The notes: generated by a model not told the origin, from the sequence alone. Shown: positions 43,001-51,907, counted from the first letter of the stretch. The stretch: 64,000 nt of DNA from Paenibacillus sabinae T27 (GCF_000612505.1 NZ_CP004078.1:5107001-5171000), one strand, 5' to 3'. Program-made: numbers and translations.

Positions 43001-44095
43001 ATGGCACAGGAAAAAATCAGCGGGTGGCAGCTGTTCTCCATGATTATTCTGTTTGAAATCGGGACTACGGTACTGTTTGGACTGGGCATGCGGGCCAAGC
43101 AGGACGAGTGGCTGGCTATCCTGGCCGCGATGCTCGGGGGACTTGTATTAATGCGGGTATACGCCAAGCTTTGCGAATATTATCCGAACCGGACGCTCGT
43201 CCAAATCATTCCGGAGGTCGTCGGAAAATGGATCGGCTATCCGCTGTCGCTGATTTATATCTTGAATTTTGCTTACGAGTCTTCACGGGTGCTTCGGGAC
43301 TTCGGGGAGCTTATTGTGCAGACGATCTTGAGGGAAACCCCAATACTGGTCATTATGGCCGGATTCATGCTCGGCGTCGTCTATTGTCTGCGAGGCGGGA
43401 TTGAAGTGCTCGGACGCTTGGGGGAGATCCTGTTTCCGGTGGCCTTCATCGCCCTTGTGACCGGGTGGATTCTCATCTTCACTTCTGAAATCCAACATTT
43501 TGAGAATATAGAACCCGTCTTTGAGAAAAATGGGCGGCCGATCTGGAACGCGGTATTTCCCTTTCTTCTTGTGTTTCCGTTCGGCCAAACGCTGCTGTTC
43601 ATGATGTTTGCCAAAAACCTGAATTCCCGCAACCGTTTCCGAAAAGTCGGGATGGCCGGGATTGTCGCGTCCGGCATTATTTTGTCATTAAATATGATGG
43701 GATTAACTTTCGTATTCGGACCGCTCGTTCTGAAAGAAACGGAATTCCCGCTATATACCGCGATAGGAATGGTTGATCTGGGGGATTTTATTATGAATCT
43801 GGATGCGTTCGCAATCCTGATGATGGTTCTGGGCGGATTCTTCAAGCTGGGGGCCTTTATGTACGGTACCGTGCTCGGAACCGCGCAGCTGTTCAGACTG
43901 GAATCTTACCACACACTGCTTGTACCATGGGGCACGATTATTCTGGCCCTGTCCTTTATCATTGCGTCAACGTATACCCAACATATCTATATCGGCTGGA
44001 ATATATCCATACCCTATATCTTTTTCCCGCTGTATGTGGTCATCCCCATTCTGCTGTTGATCATTGCCGCTATTCGTAAAATAGGGAGCATCTGA
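43001..44095 (+). CDS. second GerAB-type spore permease, unpaired
   Basis: The 364-residue protein has ten predicted membrane helices and the GerAB pattern: ISGWQLFSMIILFEIGTTVL, EVVGKWIGYPLSL, YCLRGGIEVLGRLGEILFP, FPFGQTLLFM. It is divergent from the receptor operon, 136 bases away, and no A or C subunit follows it. It may swap with the operon's B subunit to widen germinant range. GAAAGGAC precedes the ATG. A structured repeat and terminator follow. Confidence 0.9.
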   Translation: MAQEKISGWQLFSMIILFEIGTTVLFGLGMRAKQDEWLAILAAMLGGLVLMRVYAKLCEYYPNRTLVQIIPEVVGKWIGYPLSLIYILNFAYESSRVLRDFGELIVQTILRETPILVIMAGFMLGVVYCLRGGIEVLGRLGEILFPVAFIALVTGWILIFTSEIQHFENIEPVFEKNGRPIWNAVFPFLLVFPFGQTLLFMMFAKNLNSRNRFRKVGMAGIVASGIILSLNMMGLTFVFGPLVLKETEFPLYTAIGMVDLGDFIMNLDAFAILMMVLGGFFKLGAFMYGTVLGTAQLFRLESYHTLLVPWGTIILALSFIIASTYTQHIYIGWNISIPYIFFPLYVVIPILLLIIAAIRKIGSI

Positions 44096-44110
44096 ATGAA
44101 GGGTGCAACG

Positions 44111-44210
44111 CAAGAAGAAACGGCTTCGCCGTCCTTTTAAGGACGGAACCGTTTCTCGTAAAAATACAAGGTCTTTTATAAGCGTGAAACTTATAAATTC
44201 TGCTATTATA
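44111..44210 (+). repeat. structured intergenic repeat, copy B
   Basis: Begins CAAGAAGAAACG like copies A and C. Hairpin 1 has outer GAAACGG/CCGTTTC and inner GTCCTT/AAGGAC; TCTCGTAAAAAT follows; hairpin 2 has TTATAAG/CTTATAA around CGTGAAA, with a weaker outer stem than in the other copies. It starts 16 bases past the GerAB-like stop and is followed by a terminator. Confidence 0.75.
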
Positions 44211-44221
44211 AAAAAGTTAAG

Positions 44222-44264
44222 AAGCCAACAAGTCTTCCGGTTATTGGAGACTTGCTGGCTTTTG
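44222..44264 (+). terminator. intrinsic terminator after repeat copy B
   Basis: AGCCAACAAGTCT and AGACTTGCTGGCT pair with one mismatch around a twelve-base loop, then TTTTGC. Confidence 0.8.
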
Positions 44265-44657
44265 CTTTTCTATTGGGCAATTCCTCCATCAAACCAAGTT
44301 AGGAATTAGGGCAATCGCTCTAACATCAAGGGACAGGTCTGGTTGGTTATGATTTTAGTTCAGCATTATTGCAAAACAGCTAAAGTGCAGCTTTTTTCGA
44401 TCAAAATCGTTTTTTCTCAAACATAACCTGCAATTATACAGGGATTTGAGACTGTTCTGACTGAATTTGAGGCGGATCGGAGAAAAACCTGTATTTCCGT
44501 AGGCATGTTATACATAGCTATTCTCAGGCGATCAAAAGATGCAGAATTTCAGGTTTTCTGCATTATTTACTTCCCCCCCTAAATTAAAGAAGGATCACCC
44601 GCTTCCATTCGGGCGGCCCCATCCACCTACGTAAATCCCACCTACCTGAATCCCACC
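44265..44657. other. gene-free stretch between repeat copies B and C
   Basis: No credible gene. The only structure I see is a hairpin at about 44539-44563 with arms ATGCAGAA and TTCTGCAT, followed by TATTT. Confidence 0.45.
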
Positions 44658-44757
44658 CAAGAAGAAACGCCTGACGGCGTCTTTCAAGACGCAAGTGCGT
44701 TTCTCGTAGAAATTCAAGGTTGGTTATAAGCGTGAAACCTATAAATTCTTGTATTTC
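44658..44757 (+). repeat. structured intergenic repeat, copy C
   Basis: Begins CAAGAAGAAACG. Hairpin 1 has outer GAAACGC/GCGTTTC and inner GCGTC/GACGC; TCTCGTAGAAAT follows; hairpin 2 has outer AATTCAAG/CTTGTATT-like pairing and inner TTATAAG/CCTATAA around CGTGAAA. It ends in ATTTC followed by A-rich sequence and a terminator. No plus-strand gene lies between it and copy B. Confidence 0.75.
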
Positions 44758-44760
44758 AAA

Positions 44761-44806
44761 AAAGGGCCGCTCCCCGGCAGAGTGTTCTACCACGGGAGCA
44801 GCCCTT
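44761..44806. terminator. intrinsic terminator after repeat copy C
   Basis: AAGGGCCGCTCCC and GGGAGCAGCCCTT pair with one mismatch. It runs into TTCT on the plus strand and AAAAAA/TTTTTT on the other, so it can also end the aldo/keto reductase transcript. Confidence 0.8.
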
Positions 44807-44826
44807 CTATAACGATTACCCGGCAT

Positions 44827-45732
44827 TTACCACAGCGTATACCCTGCTTCCACAAGGACTTTGTACCACTGCTCTTTGGTCAGCTCAGGGCCTTCTGCCG
44901 ATCTTATGGCCCGCTCAATCCGCTCCTTGTTTCCGGTGCCCAGGACAATGACCGGATTGGACGAGTGCTTGAAGATCCATTTGTAGACGACCTCGTCGAG
45001 ATGCTCCAGCCCAAGCTCCTGCCGAATCGTTTCGAGAACGTTATGCATCTTCTCCTCAAACGCATTAGTCGGTTTAAAGATTCGTCCACCCGCCAGAGGC
45101 GACCAAATCATCGGGGATATTCCTTCTTTCAGGCAATGGGTCATGGCCCCGTTCTGGTAATTCTGGATGCCCAGCGGATGCAGCATAAACTGATTGGTGA
45201 CAAACGGAACGTCCGAATATTTTTGCAATGTGTCAAATTCAAGCGGACTGTGGTTGGACAAGCCGAAATACTTGACCTTCCCCTCGCTCTGAAGCTGAAG
45301 CAGCGTTTCATTAAGCTCGCGCGGATCGATCAGCAGATCAAACATGTGGATGAGCAGAATGTCAATATAACCGCATTGAAGCTTGTCCAGAGAGTCGTTA
45401 ACCTGCGTCAGAATATATTCTTTATCCGTGTTGAAATAACGAGTCTTGATATGCGGGTTCCGGGCATTCGGCACACTGATTGCGCATTTGGTCACGATTT
45501 CAATCTGCTCCCGCAGCGACGGCTTCAGCTGAAGGGCTTCTCCGAACAGCCCTTCGTTTCGATGATCGCCGCCGTAAATATCGGCATGGTCAAACGTGGT
45601 AATTCCCCGTTCAATACACCACTCGATAAACTCGACTACCTGCTCGGCACTTAAATTCCAGTCATTCATTCTCATGCATCCAATGACCAGTTTGGAAATG
45701 GAAAGCTGCTCGTTTAATTGAATTTTCAACAC
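44827..45732 (-). CDS. aldo/keto reductase (YdhF-like)
   Basis: The 301-residue protein has the AKR barrel marks: HADIYGGDHRNEGLFGEAL with the catalytic Asp and Tyr, KCAIS lysine region, YIDILLIH with the catalytic His segment, and an NADP-binding end (VIVLGTGNKERIERAI). It resembles Bacillus YdhF/YcsN. I start at the GTG at 45730-45732, six bases after AGGTGG; the open frame goes further. It converges with repeat copy C. Confidence 0.88.
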   Translation of the reverse strand: MLKIQLNEQLSISKLVIGCMRMNDWNLSAEQVVEFIEWCIERGITTFDHADIYGGDHRNEGLFGEALQLKPSLREQIEIVTKCAISVPNARNPHIKTRYFNTDKEYILTQVNDSLDKLQCGYIDILLIHMFDLLIDPRELNETLLQLQSEGKVKYFGLSNHSPLEFDTLQKYSDVPFVTNQFMLHPLGIQNYQNGAMTHCLKEGISPMIWSPLAGGRIFKPTNAFEEKMHNVLETIRQELGLEHLDEVVYKWIFKHSSNPVIVLGTGNKERIERAIRSAEGPELTKEQWYKVLVEAGYTLW

Positions 45733-45839
45733 AGTCACCCACCTTGTACCTAAGATATAACAAGCTAAATCCGCTCTCATTATACCTTATCAGGAAAGCG
45801 ATTACTTTAAGATTTCTCAGGTTTGTATGTTTGACTTTC

Positions 45840-46478
45840 TCATCGCGCACTTAGCAGCTCGGCTAACGAGATCCGGCCTGCAACTTCGTAGCCGCGGCCC
45901 TGCCCTTTCGGTTTCACTACAACGGTGCCCAGGTTGGGGATCTCGTCCAGCCCGACCCCTTTAGGGAAACTGTGAGCAACGATGACTTGGTTCGTGCCTA
46001 AGGGCGGCGTTTTCTCGAGTATCGAAGTCAGGGCAGCCAATGCCGCTTCCCGCTCGGAAGGGGTGACGTCACCGCTTAAGCGGTAAATTCTGATCCAAAA
46101 TGGGTCGATTTGCACATTTTCTTCGCCAAAAGCCAGTTCCGCCGTTTCCCTTGTACGGCATAACGGTCCTGCCAGAACCGGAGATTGAACAGGGATGTGC
46201 AGTCTGCGAATCGCCTCTCCAAAAGCTTCAGCTTGTCTTCGGCCTTCTCCTGAAAGATTTCTCTGCGTGGAACAATCCCCTAGTTCAAGATTGGGCTGGT
46301 CTTCTCCTGCGGTTGCTTCGCCATGCCTGACATACAGAATATATCCGCCTTGACGAAGCGAATCCAGCAGCGACGGGTTCACTGGCCCGGCTTGGGGAGC
46401 ACATTCCGTTGCCCCTACAGTTTGTGCCGGAATTATCAGGAGAACACAAAGAATACTCAAATATACGAGCCTTTTCAA
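45840..46478 (-). CDS. secreted histidine phosphatase family protein
   Basis: The 212-residue protein starts at a TTG (46476-46478) behind GAGAGGAG and begins with a signal peptide (KRLVYLSILCVLLIIPAQTV, then GA). The mature part has the phosphohistidine RHGEA, the basic pocket CRTRETAE and the second His in IVAHSF. Such secreted members of the branch are phosphomonoesterases of unknown substrate. The extended frame upstream would bury the signal peptide, so I reject it. Confidence 0.8.
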   Translation of the reverse strand: MKRLVYLSILCVLLIIPAQTVGATECAPQAGPVNPSLLDSLRQGGYILYVRHGEATAGEDQPNLELGDCSTQRNLSGEGRRQAEAFGEAIRRLHIPVQSPVLAGPLCRTRETAELAFGEENVQIDPFWIRIYRLSGDVTPSEREAALAALTSILEKTPPLGTNQVIVAHSFPKGVGLDEIPNLGTVVVKPKGQGRGYEVAGRISLAELLSAR

Positions 46479-46552
46479 AAATTCCACTCTCCTCTCGCTG
46501 GGTACCAATTTCAACCTCTAGTATGCACAAGGAGAGGAAATAAAAACGGGTG

Positions 46553-47767
46553 TTACATCAATCCCAGCAGCAGGCCACCAGCAGCGCCGGTCAGTACAAC
46601 CGTCCAGGGCGGAAGCCTCCAAAAGACAAGCATAATAAACAAAATGACCGCCAGGGCAAAATCCATCGGTTCCAGGATAGCGGTAGTCCACAGCGGATCG
46701 TACAGAGCCGCCAGCAAAATGCCGACCACAGCCGCGTTGATTCCCGTCAATGCTCCCTGGATATTCGGACTCTTTCGGATCCCGTTCCAGAACGGGAGAG
46801 CGCCGATAATGAGAAGAAAGGCGGGCAGGAATATGCCGAGCGTGGCGACCGCCGCACCAGTAATCCCTCCGGCCATAGCCCCAAGATAAGCCGCAAAGGT
46901 AAACAGCGGACCCGGCACCGCCTGAGCTGCCCCGTAACCTGCCAGGAAATCTTCCGGGCTGACCCATCCGGCCGGAACGACCTCCCGTTCCAGCAGCGGG
47001 AGCACAACATGACCTCCGCCGAACACCAGTGAACCGGAACGGTAAAAGCTGTCAAACATCGCGAGCCAGTCCATTCTCCCCGGCGTTCTGAGAAGCGGGA
47101 GCGCTACAAGCAGGAAGGAAAATAAAGCCAGACAGCAGACGGCAACGGTTCGGCTGATCCCAATCTGAAGGTCCGCCCCTCCCGGCGCGGCATTCTTGCG
47201 ATACAGCCACAAGCCGGCAGTCCCCGCAGCAGCAATGATCAGCACTTGGCTGTAGGCGGTATGCCAGGATAGCGCCACCGCCGCGGCAGCGGCGGCGATG
47301 GTCACTCTCCCCCGGTCGGGCGTAAGCTTCTGCCCCATCCCGAGAATGGCTTGGGCAACAATTGCGACCGCTACGATCTTCAGCCCGTGAATCCACCCGG
47401 CGCCCGCGATATCGTAACCTTGAAGCAAGAAGGCAAACGCTACTAACGCAATGACTGACGGCAGAGTGAAGCCCAGCCACGCGACGAGACCTCCCAGCAG
47501 CCCCGCTCTTACTACGCCGATGCCGATTCCGACCTGGCTGCTGGCGGGACCGGGGAGGAACTGGCACAGCGCGACAAGATCGGCGTAGCTGCGCTCATCC
47601 ATCCATTTGCGGCGGCGGATGTACTCATGATGAAAGTAGCCCAGATGGGCGATCGGGCCCCCGAATGAGGTGAATCCAAGCCTGGTTGAAACCTTTAGCA
47701 CTTCCAGAAGTGCCGAGGCTCTGCCCTGCCCAGCCCCTTTCGGCGCCTCCTGCCGATTTGTTTCCAT
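46553..47767 (-). CDS. chrA: chromate transporter (long-chain ChrA family)
   Basis: The 404-residue protein holds two CHR domains: STRLGFTSFGGPIAHLGYFH and FLPGPASSQVGIGIG in the first, and RSGSLVFGGGHVVLPLLE and AVPGPLFTFAAYLGA in the second. Both halves show the FGGP/FGGGH motif typical of full-length ChrA. The family exports chromate in studied cases, with other anions possible. GAAAGGAG lies before the ATG. A single gene with no visible regulator. Confidence 0.93.
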   Translation of the reverse strand: METNRQEAPKGAGQGRASALLEVLKVSTRLGFTSFGGPIAHLGYFHHEYIRRRKWMDERSYADLVALCQFLPGPASSQVGIGIGVVRAGLLGGLVAWLGFTLPSVIALVAFAFLLQGYDIAGAGWIHGLKIVAVAIVAQAILGMGQKLTPDRGRVTIAAAAAAVALSWHTAYSQVLIIAAAGTAGLWLYRKNAAPGGADLQIGISRTVAVCCLALFSFLLVALPLLRTPGRMDWLAMFDSFYRSGSLVFGGGHVVLPLLEREVVPAGWVSPEDFLAGYGAAQAVPGPLFTFAAYLGAMAGGITGAAVATLGIFLPAFLLIIGALPFWNGIRKSPNIQGALTGINAAVVGILLAALYDPLWTTAILEPMDFALAVILFIMLVFWRLPPWTVVLTGAAGGLLLGLM

Positions 47768-47892
47768 AGTCGGAATACTCCTTTCTCATATCAAAAGTCG
47801 ATTCTATTCTATGTGATATGCCATAGCTTAACCAGAGCATTTACAGAAATTTTACAAACGATTTTCACTTCAACGGTTAGCCTGCGCCTGTC

Positions 47893-48627
47893 TCAATTTC
47901 CCCTTACTGGTACAGCAGCCCCTTCGTTGTCGTCCTCTCTTATCGCAAATTCAACGGCAGATTCGGCATGAAGTCTTGTTGTATCATACATCGGGATGCT
48001 GCAGCCCTGTTGCGAGATAAGCAGGGTTATTTCCGTACATCCAAGAATGACAGCCTCAGCTCCCTGCTGGATCAGACTATCAATGATCTTCAAGTAAGAT
48101 TGCCTGGACCTTGCGTCAATGATTCCTAAGCAAAGCTCCTGATAAATGATGTCATGTACAATCCTTCGATCCGCTTCATTAGGAACCACAACCTCAAGCC
48201 CAAACCTTTCGATGAGTCTTCCCTTGTAAAAATCCTGCTCCATGGTAAAAGCAGTCCCCAGCAAGGCGACTTTCTTTATTCCATCATTCACAATTTCACT
48301 TGCGGTTGCATCAGCGATATGAAGTAAGGGGATGGATACCGATTCTTCCACTTCCATCGCCATCTTGTGCATCGTATTCGTGCATATGACGATGAAATCG
48401 GCTCCGCCTGCTTCAAGCTTTCGTGCCGAATCAATCATGATTTGTGTGGCTTCTTTCCATCTCCCATGATGCTGAAGAGTCTTGATTTCATGAAAGTCTA
48501 CCGAATACATCAGACTTTTTGCGGAATGATGCCCCCCTAGCTTTTCTTTTACCCGTTGATTGATGATCTGGTAATAGAGCAATGATGATTCCCAACTCAT
48601 TCCACCGATAAGACCTATTGTTTTCAT
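47893..48627 (-). CDS. aspartate/glutamate racemase family protein
   Basis: The 244-residue protein begins MKTIGLIGGMSWESSLLYYQ and has the two catalytic cysteines in ICTNTMHK and GCTEITLL. These mark the amino-acid racemase family of the aspartate racemase (RacD/YgeA) type. AGGAG stands before the ATG. The gene faces the next MarR gene divergently, 156 bases away. Confidence 0.92.
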   Translation of the reverse strand: MKTIGLIGGMSWESSLLYYQIINQRVKEKLGGHHSAKSLMYSVDFHEIKTLQHHGRWKEATQIMIDSARKLEAGGADFIVICTNTMHKMAMEVEESVSIPLLHIADATASEIVNDGIKKVALLGTAFTMEQDFYKGRLIERFGLEVVVPNEADRRIVHDIIYQELCLGIIDARSRQSYLKIIDSLIQQGAEAVILGCTEITLLISQQGCSIPMYDTTRLHAESAVEFAIREDDNEGAAVPVRGN

Positions 48628-48747
48628 AAGTAAACTCCTTAACTGCTAGTTTTACCCTATCTTCGCACAAACAGTTATGGATTTCACGCTGGCGGGGATC
48701 ATGATTTCCCATCTGCCAAGAGTTGACTGCTGCATTCATCCGTGTTA

Positions 48748-48763
48748 ATTTGTATATGCAAAT
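48748..48763. promoter_or_regulatory. predicted MarR operator upstream of the regulator
   Basis: ATTTGTATATGCAAAT, 20 bases before the MarR start. Its exact reverse complement stands before the oxidoreductase gene at 49235-49250. Confidence 0.7.
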
Positions 48764-48783
48764 GAAAAAAGGGACTGAAGAAT

Positions 48784-49218
48784 GTGAATGAAGAAGAACA
48801 AGTATTAATGCATTGTCTATATTTCACAGCCAGCCGTTTTGCCCGGAACATCACTAAATTGGCGGAACGCACGTTTGATTTCGGCAATCTGGCTCCTTCT
48901 TATTTTTACATGATCATGATCGTTAAATTTCATCCGGGAATCACGCAGAAAGAGCTGTGCCACAAGCTGTCGATCGCTCCTTCCACGAGTACGAGGTTTA
49001 TCGACAAGCTCGAAGGCTTAAAGCTGGTAATCAGAAAAATAGACGGCAAACAGACCTTCATCTCTTTAACCGAAGAGGGAGAGCACGTGTACCTTAAGTT
49101 TCGAAGCTCTTTAAAAGACTTATTTGAAGGCTACTCTCAAATTCTAGGACGCGAATTCAGCCTGGACTTAAGTAAAATGCTGCACGAAGCAAGCAATAAG
49201 CTGGAGGACGAATCTTAA
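48784..49218 (+). CDS. MarR family transcription regulator
   Basis: The 144-residue regulator starts at a GTG and has the MarR pattern: FHPGITQKELCHKLSIAPSTSTRFIDKLEGLKLV and the wing IDGKQTFISLTEEG. A cysteine in the recognition region (ELCHKL) could be a redox sensor, though this is inference. Matching palindromes lie in front of it and in front of the flavin oxidoreductase 56 bases downstream, so it probably represses both. Confidence 0.9.
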   Translation: MNEEEQVLMHCLYFTASRFARNITKLAERTFDFGNLAPSYFYMIMIVKFHPGITQKELCHKLSIAPSTSTRFIDKLEGLKLVIRKIDGKQTFISLTEEGEHVYLKFRSSLKDLFEGYSQILGREFSLDLSKMLHEASNKLEDES

Positions 49219-49234
49219 ATTTTTTTACCCTTTC

Positions 49235-49250
49235 ATTTGCATATACAAAT
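49235..49250. promoter_or_regulatory. predicted MarR operator upstream of the oxidoreductase
   Basis: ATTTGCATATACAAAT, the exact reverse complement of the site at 48748-48763, 24 bases before the oxidoreductase ATG. Confidence 0.7.
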
Positions 49251-49274
49251 AAAAACTTCAAAGGAGAAATGGGC

Positions 49275-49799
49275 ATGAAAACTTTAGTGATTGTAGCGCA
49301 TCCGAATATGGCGAATTCTGTGGTCAACAAAATGTGGGTGGACCGGCTTCATCAGGAAGAGGACATCACGGTCCATGATCTATATGCGGCATACCCGGAC
49401 AAACAAATCAACGTGGAACGCGAGCAGCAATTATTGCTGGAGCATGAACGGATTGTGTTTCAATTCCCGCTTTACTGGTACAGCAGTCCTTCCTTGCTGA
49501 AGGAATGGCAGGATGTGGTGCTCACTTACGGCTGGGCTTACGGATCGCAAGGAACGAAATTGCATGGAAAAGGGTTTGGTCTGGCGATGTCGACAGGGGG
49601 ACCGGAAGCCGCCTATCAAGCGGGAGGGTACAATCATTACAGCTTGAGCGAGCTGACCAAACCGTTCCAGGCTATGGCGAACCTGACGGGAATGCGCTTC
49701 CTGCCCACCTTTGCTGCCCAAGGCGTACGGGTGCTAAACAATGAACAGCTTCGGGAAAGCGCAGAGGCTCTGGTCCGTCATTTAAAAACATCATTTTAG
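49275..49799 (+). CDS. NAD(P)H oxidoreductase, flavodoxin-like fold (YwrO/KefF group)
   Basis: The 174-residue protein begins MKTLVIVAHPNMANSVVNKM and has IVFQFPLYWYSSPSLLKEW, the FMN and quinone pocket motifs of the NQO1-like family, and GLAMSTGGPEAAYQAGG. Relatives such as YwrO and KefF reduce quinones. I take the ATG at 49275, eight bases after AAGGAG, rather than the ATG at 49269. It is the apparent target of the MarR gene upstream. A terminator follows. Confidence 0.9.
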   Translation: MKTLVIVAHPNMANSVVNKMWVDRLHQEEDITVHDLYAAYPDKQINVEREQQLLLEHERIVFQFPLYWYSSPSLLKEWQDVVLTYGWAYGSQGTKLHGKGFGLAMSTGGPEAAYQAGGYNHYSLSELTKPFQAMANLTGMRFLPTFAAQGVRVLNNEQLRESAEALVRHLKTSF

Positions 49800-49840
49800 A
49801 GGCGTATCCCAAGCTGAAAATTATAAACGGATTCCATGCA

Positions 49841-49881
49841 AAGACCCCTCACTACTTAATTGTAGATGAAGGGGTTTTTAT
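49841..49881 (+). terminator. intrinsic terminator after the oxidoreductase
   Basis: GACCCCTCACTAC pairs with TGTAGATGAAGGGGT with a few mismatches and runs into TTTTTATT. Confidence 0.75.
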
Positions 49882-49938
49882 TATCGGAAATTACCTTCAG
49901 ATAGGGCCGCAGCAAGCAACTCGGCCGGGTGTACTGTG

Positions 49939-50736
49939 TTAATCTTTCAGTTGGACTTTTTGGTTATTCTTAGAATTTCCTGCATAATCAAAAAGTGGTT
50001 CGCTAAGTTTGAATTCAAAGTTTTCTCTGTCCACTCTACCAACAGTCATGTTGCTATCATAAAGCTGCAAGAGAAAATTGGCCATTTCATCGCTTGTATG
50101 GTATTTACTAAACACGTTGTCATAGTCATACTCGCTCGTATTGTTGGCCACTTGTCCAAATTCGGTTTTGGTAGCCGCTGGTGCCAATACTTTAGCTTGT
50201 AATTTTGCATTGGCGGCTTTCAGTTCATGGGCCAATCCCTCGGTAAACGCACTGACATAAAACTTGGTAGCACAGTAGGTAACGGCAGTTGGCACGATTG
50301 TGTATCCACCAGCTGAAGATATATTGATTAATTGTGCACCCTCCACGTCTTTATAATCACGTACATACAAGGACGAAAAGATCGTTAGGGCTTCCACGTT
50401 TAGCCGCAGCATGGTTTCAATCTTGTCCAAGTCTTGACCGGACACACTCTCATAGTTACCGAAACCTGCATTATTAATCCATGTTTCGATTTCGTACGAA
50501 TTTAACTCTCGATAGAGTTGATGGACGTTTTGACTGACGGATACATCCACTGCTTTTATCACAATATCCAGCTCAGGAGCTTCCTGCAAAATTTCTCTTT
50601 TCAGTTCGTTCAGATTGTGTTCACGGCGAGCAACAAGTATGATATTTTTCTTGCGTTTTGCGAAAGCCTTAGCTGTCGCGTAACCAATACCAGCGCTTGC
50701 TCCGGTAATAACTGTATATTTCCCTTCTGTACCCAT
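49939..50736 (-). CDS. short-chain dehydrogenase/reductase (classical SDR)
   Basis: The 265-residue protein has the classical SDR marks: TGASAGIGYATAKAF, NNAGFG, and catalytic Ser-Tyr-Lys in ISSAGG and YCATK. Substrate unknown. It is divergent from an AraC-type regulator that starts 219 bases away, the likely controller. It carries no signal peptide. Confidence 0.92.
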   Translation of the reverse strand: MGTEGKYTVITGASAGIGYATAKAFAKRKKNIILVARREHNLNELKREILQEAPELDIVIKAVDVSVSQNVHQLYRELNSYEIETWINNAGFGNYESVSGQDLDKIETMLRLNVEALTIFSSLYVRDYKDVEGAQLINISSAGGYTIVPTAVTYCATKFYVSAFTEGLAHELKAANAKLQAKVLAPAATKTEFGQVANNTSEYDYDNVFSKYHTSDEMANFLLQLYDSNMTVGRVDRENFEFKLSEPLFDYAGNSKNNQKVQLKD

Positions 50737-50955
50737 CTTAATCTTCCCCTTTCACTTGGCATACTGACCCCTAACCTAAATTGATCATAATAAAGTGATG
50801 GATCAGCTTCGGTATCCTTATTATGTAACAAATGAAAAGGCGACCGCTAACCCATTCTGCTCAAATGATTGCCTAATCCTCTCACAATCATTTACGTTAC
50901 GGACGAATATGAATTATGATGGAACTATCAAGGATGGAGGAACGAGGAGGATCTT
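50737..50955. other. divergent intergenic region
   Basis: AT-rich 219-base gap between the SDR and AraC genes. It should hold both promoters; I see no palindrome strong enough to name as an operator. Confidence 0.35.
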
Positions 50956-51858
50956 ATGTCTGAACGAATATATAAACAGCAGGATGAGCTTGCCAAACTC
51001 ATTGAACGTTATTCAGGCCGGGACGGTGTTCACGCGACTGCTATTCCGTCTTTATTTTTCACTCGTCGATCTAAAGTTACTGGATCAAATTTTGCAGTTT
51101 ACAATCCTTCCTTTTGCATTGTCGTTCAGGGTGTGAAGGAGGTATTGCTGGGACAAGAGCGCTTTATTTACGGTCCTACCGATTACCTTGTTGCATCCGT
51201 TGATCTGCCAGTTACCGGACAAGTCATGGAAGCCTCTTCCCAAGTTCCGTATTTGTCTCTCAAACTTGAATTTACTCCGGGTCAAATCTTAGAAATTTTA
51301 AGCGATTCTGAAGTTCGAATTGACCCGAAAGAAAACGCTAAGCGAGGTATGTTTGTCAGCCGGATGGAATTATCTTTGTTGGATGCGGTCATCAGGTTAG
51401 CTCGTTTGCTAGACAATCCTAAGGATATCCCGGTACTTGCTCCTCTCATCACGAAGGAAATTCTCTATAGGGTTCTGCAAGAACAGCATGGGGCCACGCT
51501 GGAACAAATTGCAATAGAAGGAAGCAGTACCAAACGAATCAGAGACGTTATCGAACATATCATGAATAACTATGATACGTCTTTTCGGATTGAGGAGCTT
51601 TCGGAAATAGCGAATATGAGTGTTTCTTCGCTTCATAGACATTTTAAAGAGGTAACCGCTATGAGTCCAATTCAGTTTCAAAAACAACTGAGGCTGCAGG
51701 AAGCGCGGCGTCTGTTATTATCCGAGTCAACAGATGCCGCGGATGTCGCATTCCGGGTAGGCTATGAAAGTCCGTCGCAATTCAGCCGTGAATATTCCCG
51801 AATGTTTGGTTTTTCACCTATACAAGATATAAAGCGCCTGAGGACAATAAACGTATGA
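50956..51858 (+). CDS. AraC family regulator with AraC_N-type ligand domain
   Basis: The 300-residue protein has the N-terminal AraC_N domain (LIERYSGRDGVHATAIPSL, NPSFCIVVQGVKEVLLG) and the C-terminal double helix-turn-helix (FRIEELSEIANMSVSSLHRHFK; DVAFRVGYESPSQFSREYSRMF). Relatives such as E. coli YqhC respond to aldehydes and activate nearby oxidoreductases; here the divergent SDR is the likely target. GAGGAGG precedes the ATG. Confidence 0.92.
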   Translation: MSERIYKQQDELAKLIERYSGRDGVHATAIPSLFFTRRSKVTGSNFAVYNPSFCIVVQGVKEVLLGQERFIYGPTDYLVASVDLPVTGQVMEASSQVPYLSLKLEFTPGQILEILSDSEVRIDPKENAKRGMFVSRMELSLLDAVIRLARLLDNPKDIPVLAPLITKEILYRVLQEQHGATLEQIAIEGSSTKRIRDVIEHIMNNYDTSFRIEELSEIANMSVSSLHRHFKEVTAMSPIQFQKQLRLQEARRLLLSESTDAADVAFRVGYESPSQFSREYSRMFGFSPIQDIKRLRTINV

Positions 51859-51907
51859 ATCCCCTGTTTGGGCGGAGGTTCAAATGCTTGCGCGAAAGGG
51901 GCCCCGC

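Noticed and set aside
44539..44563. Terminator for an unseen small gene between repeat copies
   Set aside because: The hairpin is real, but no gene or promoter could be identified in front of it.
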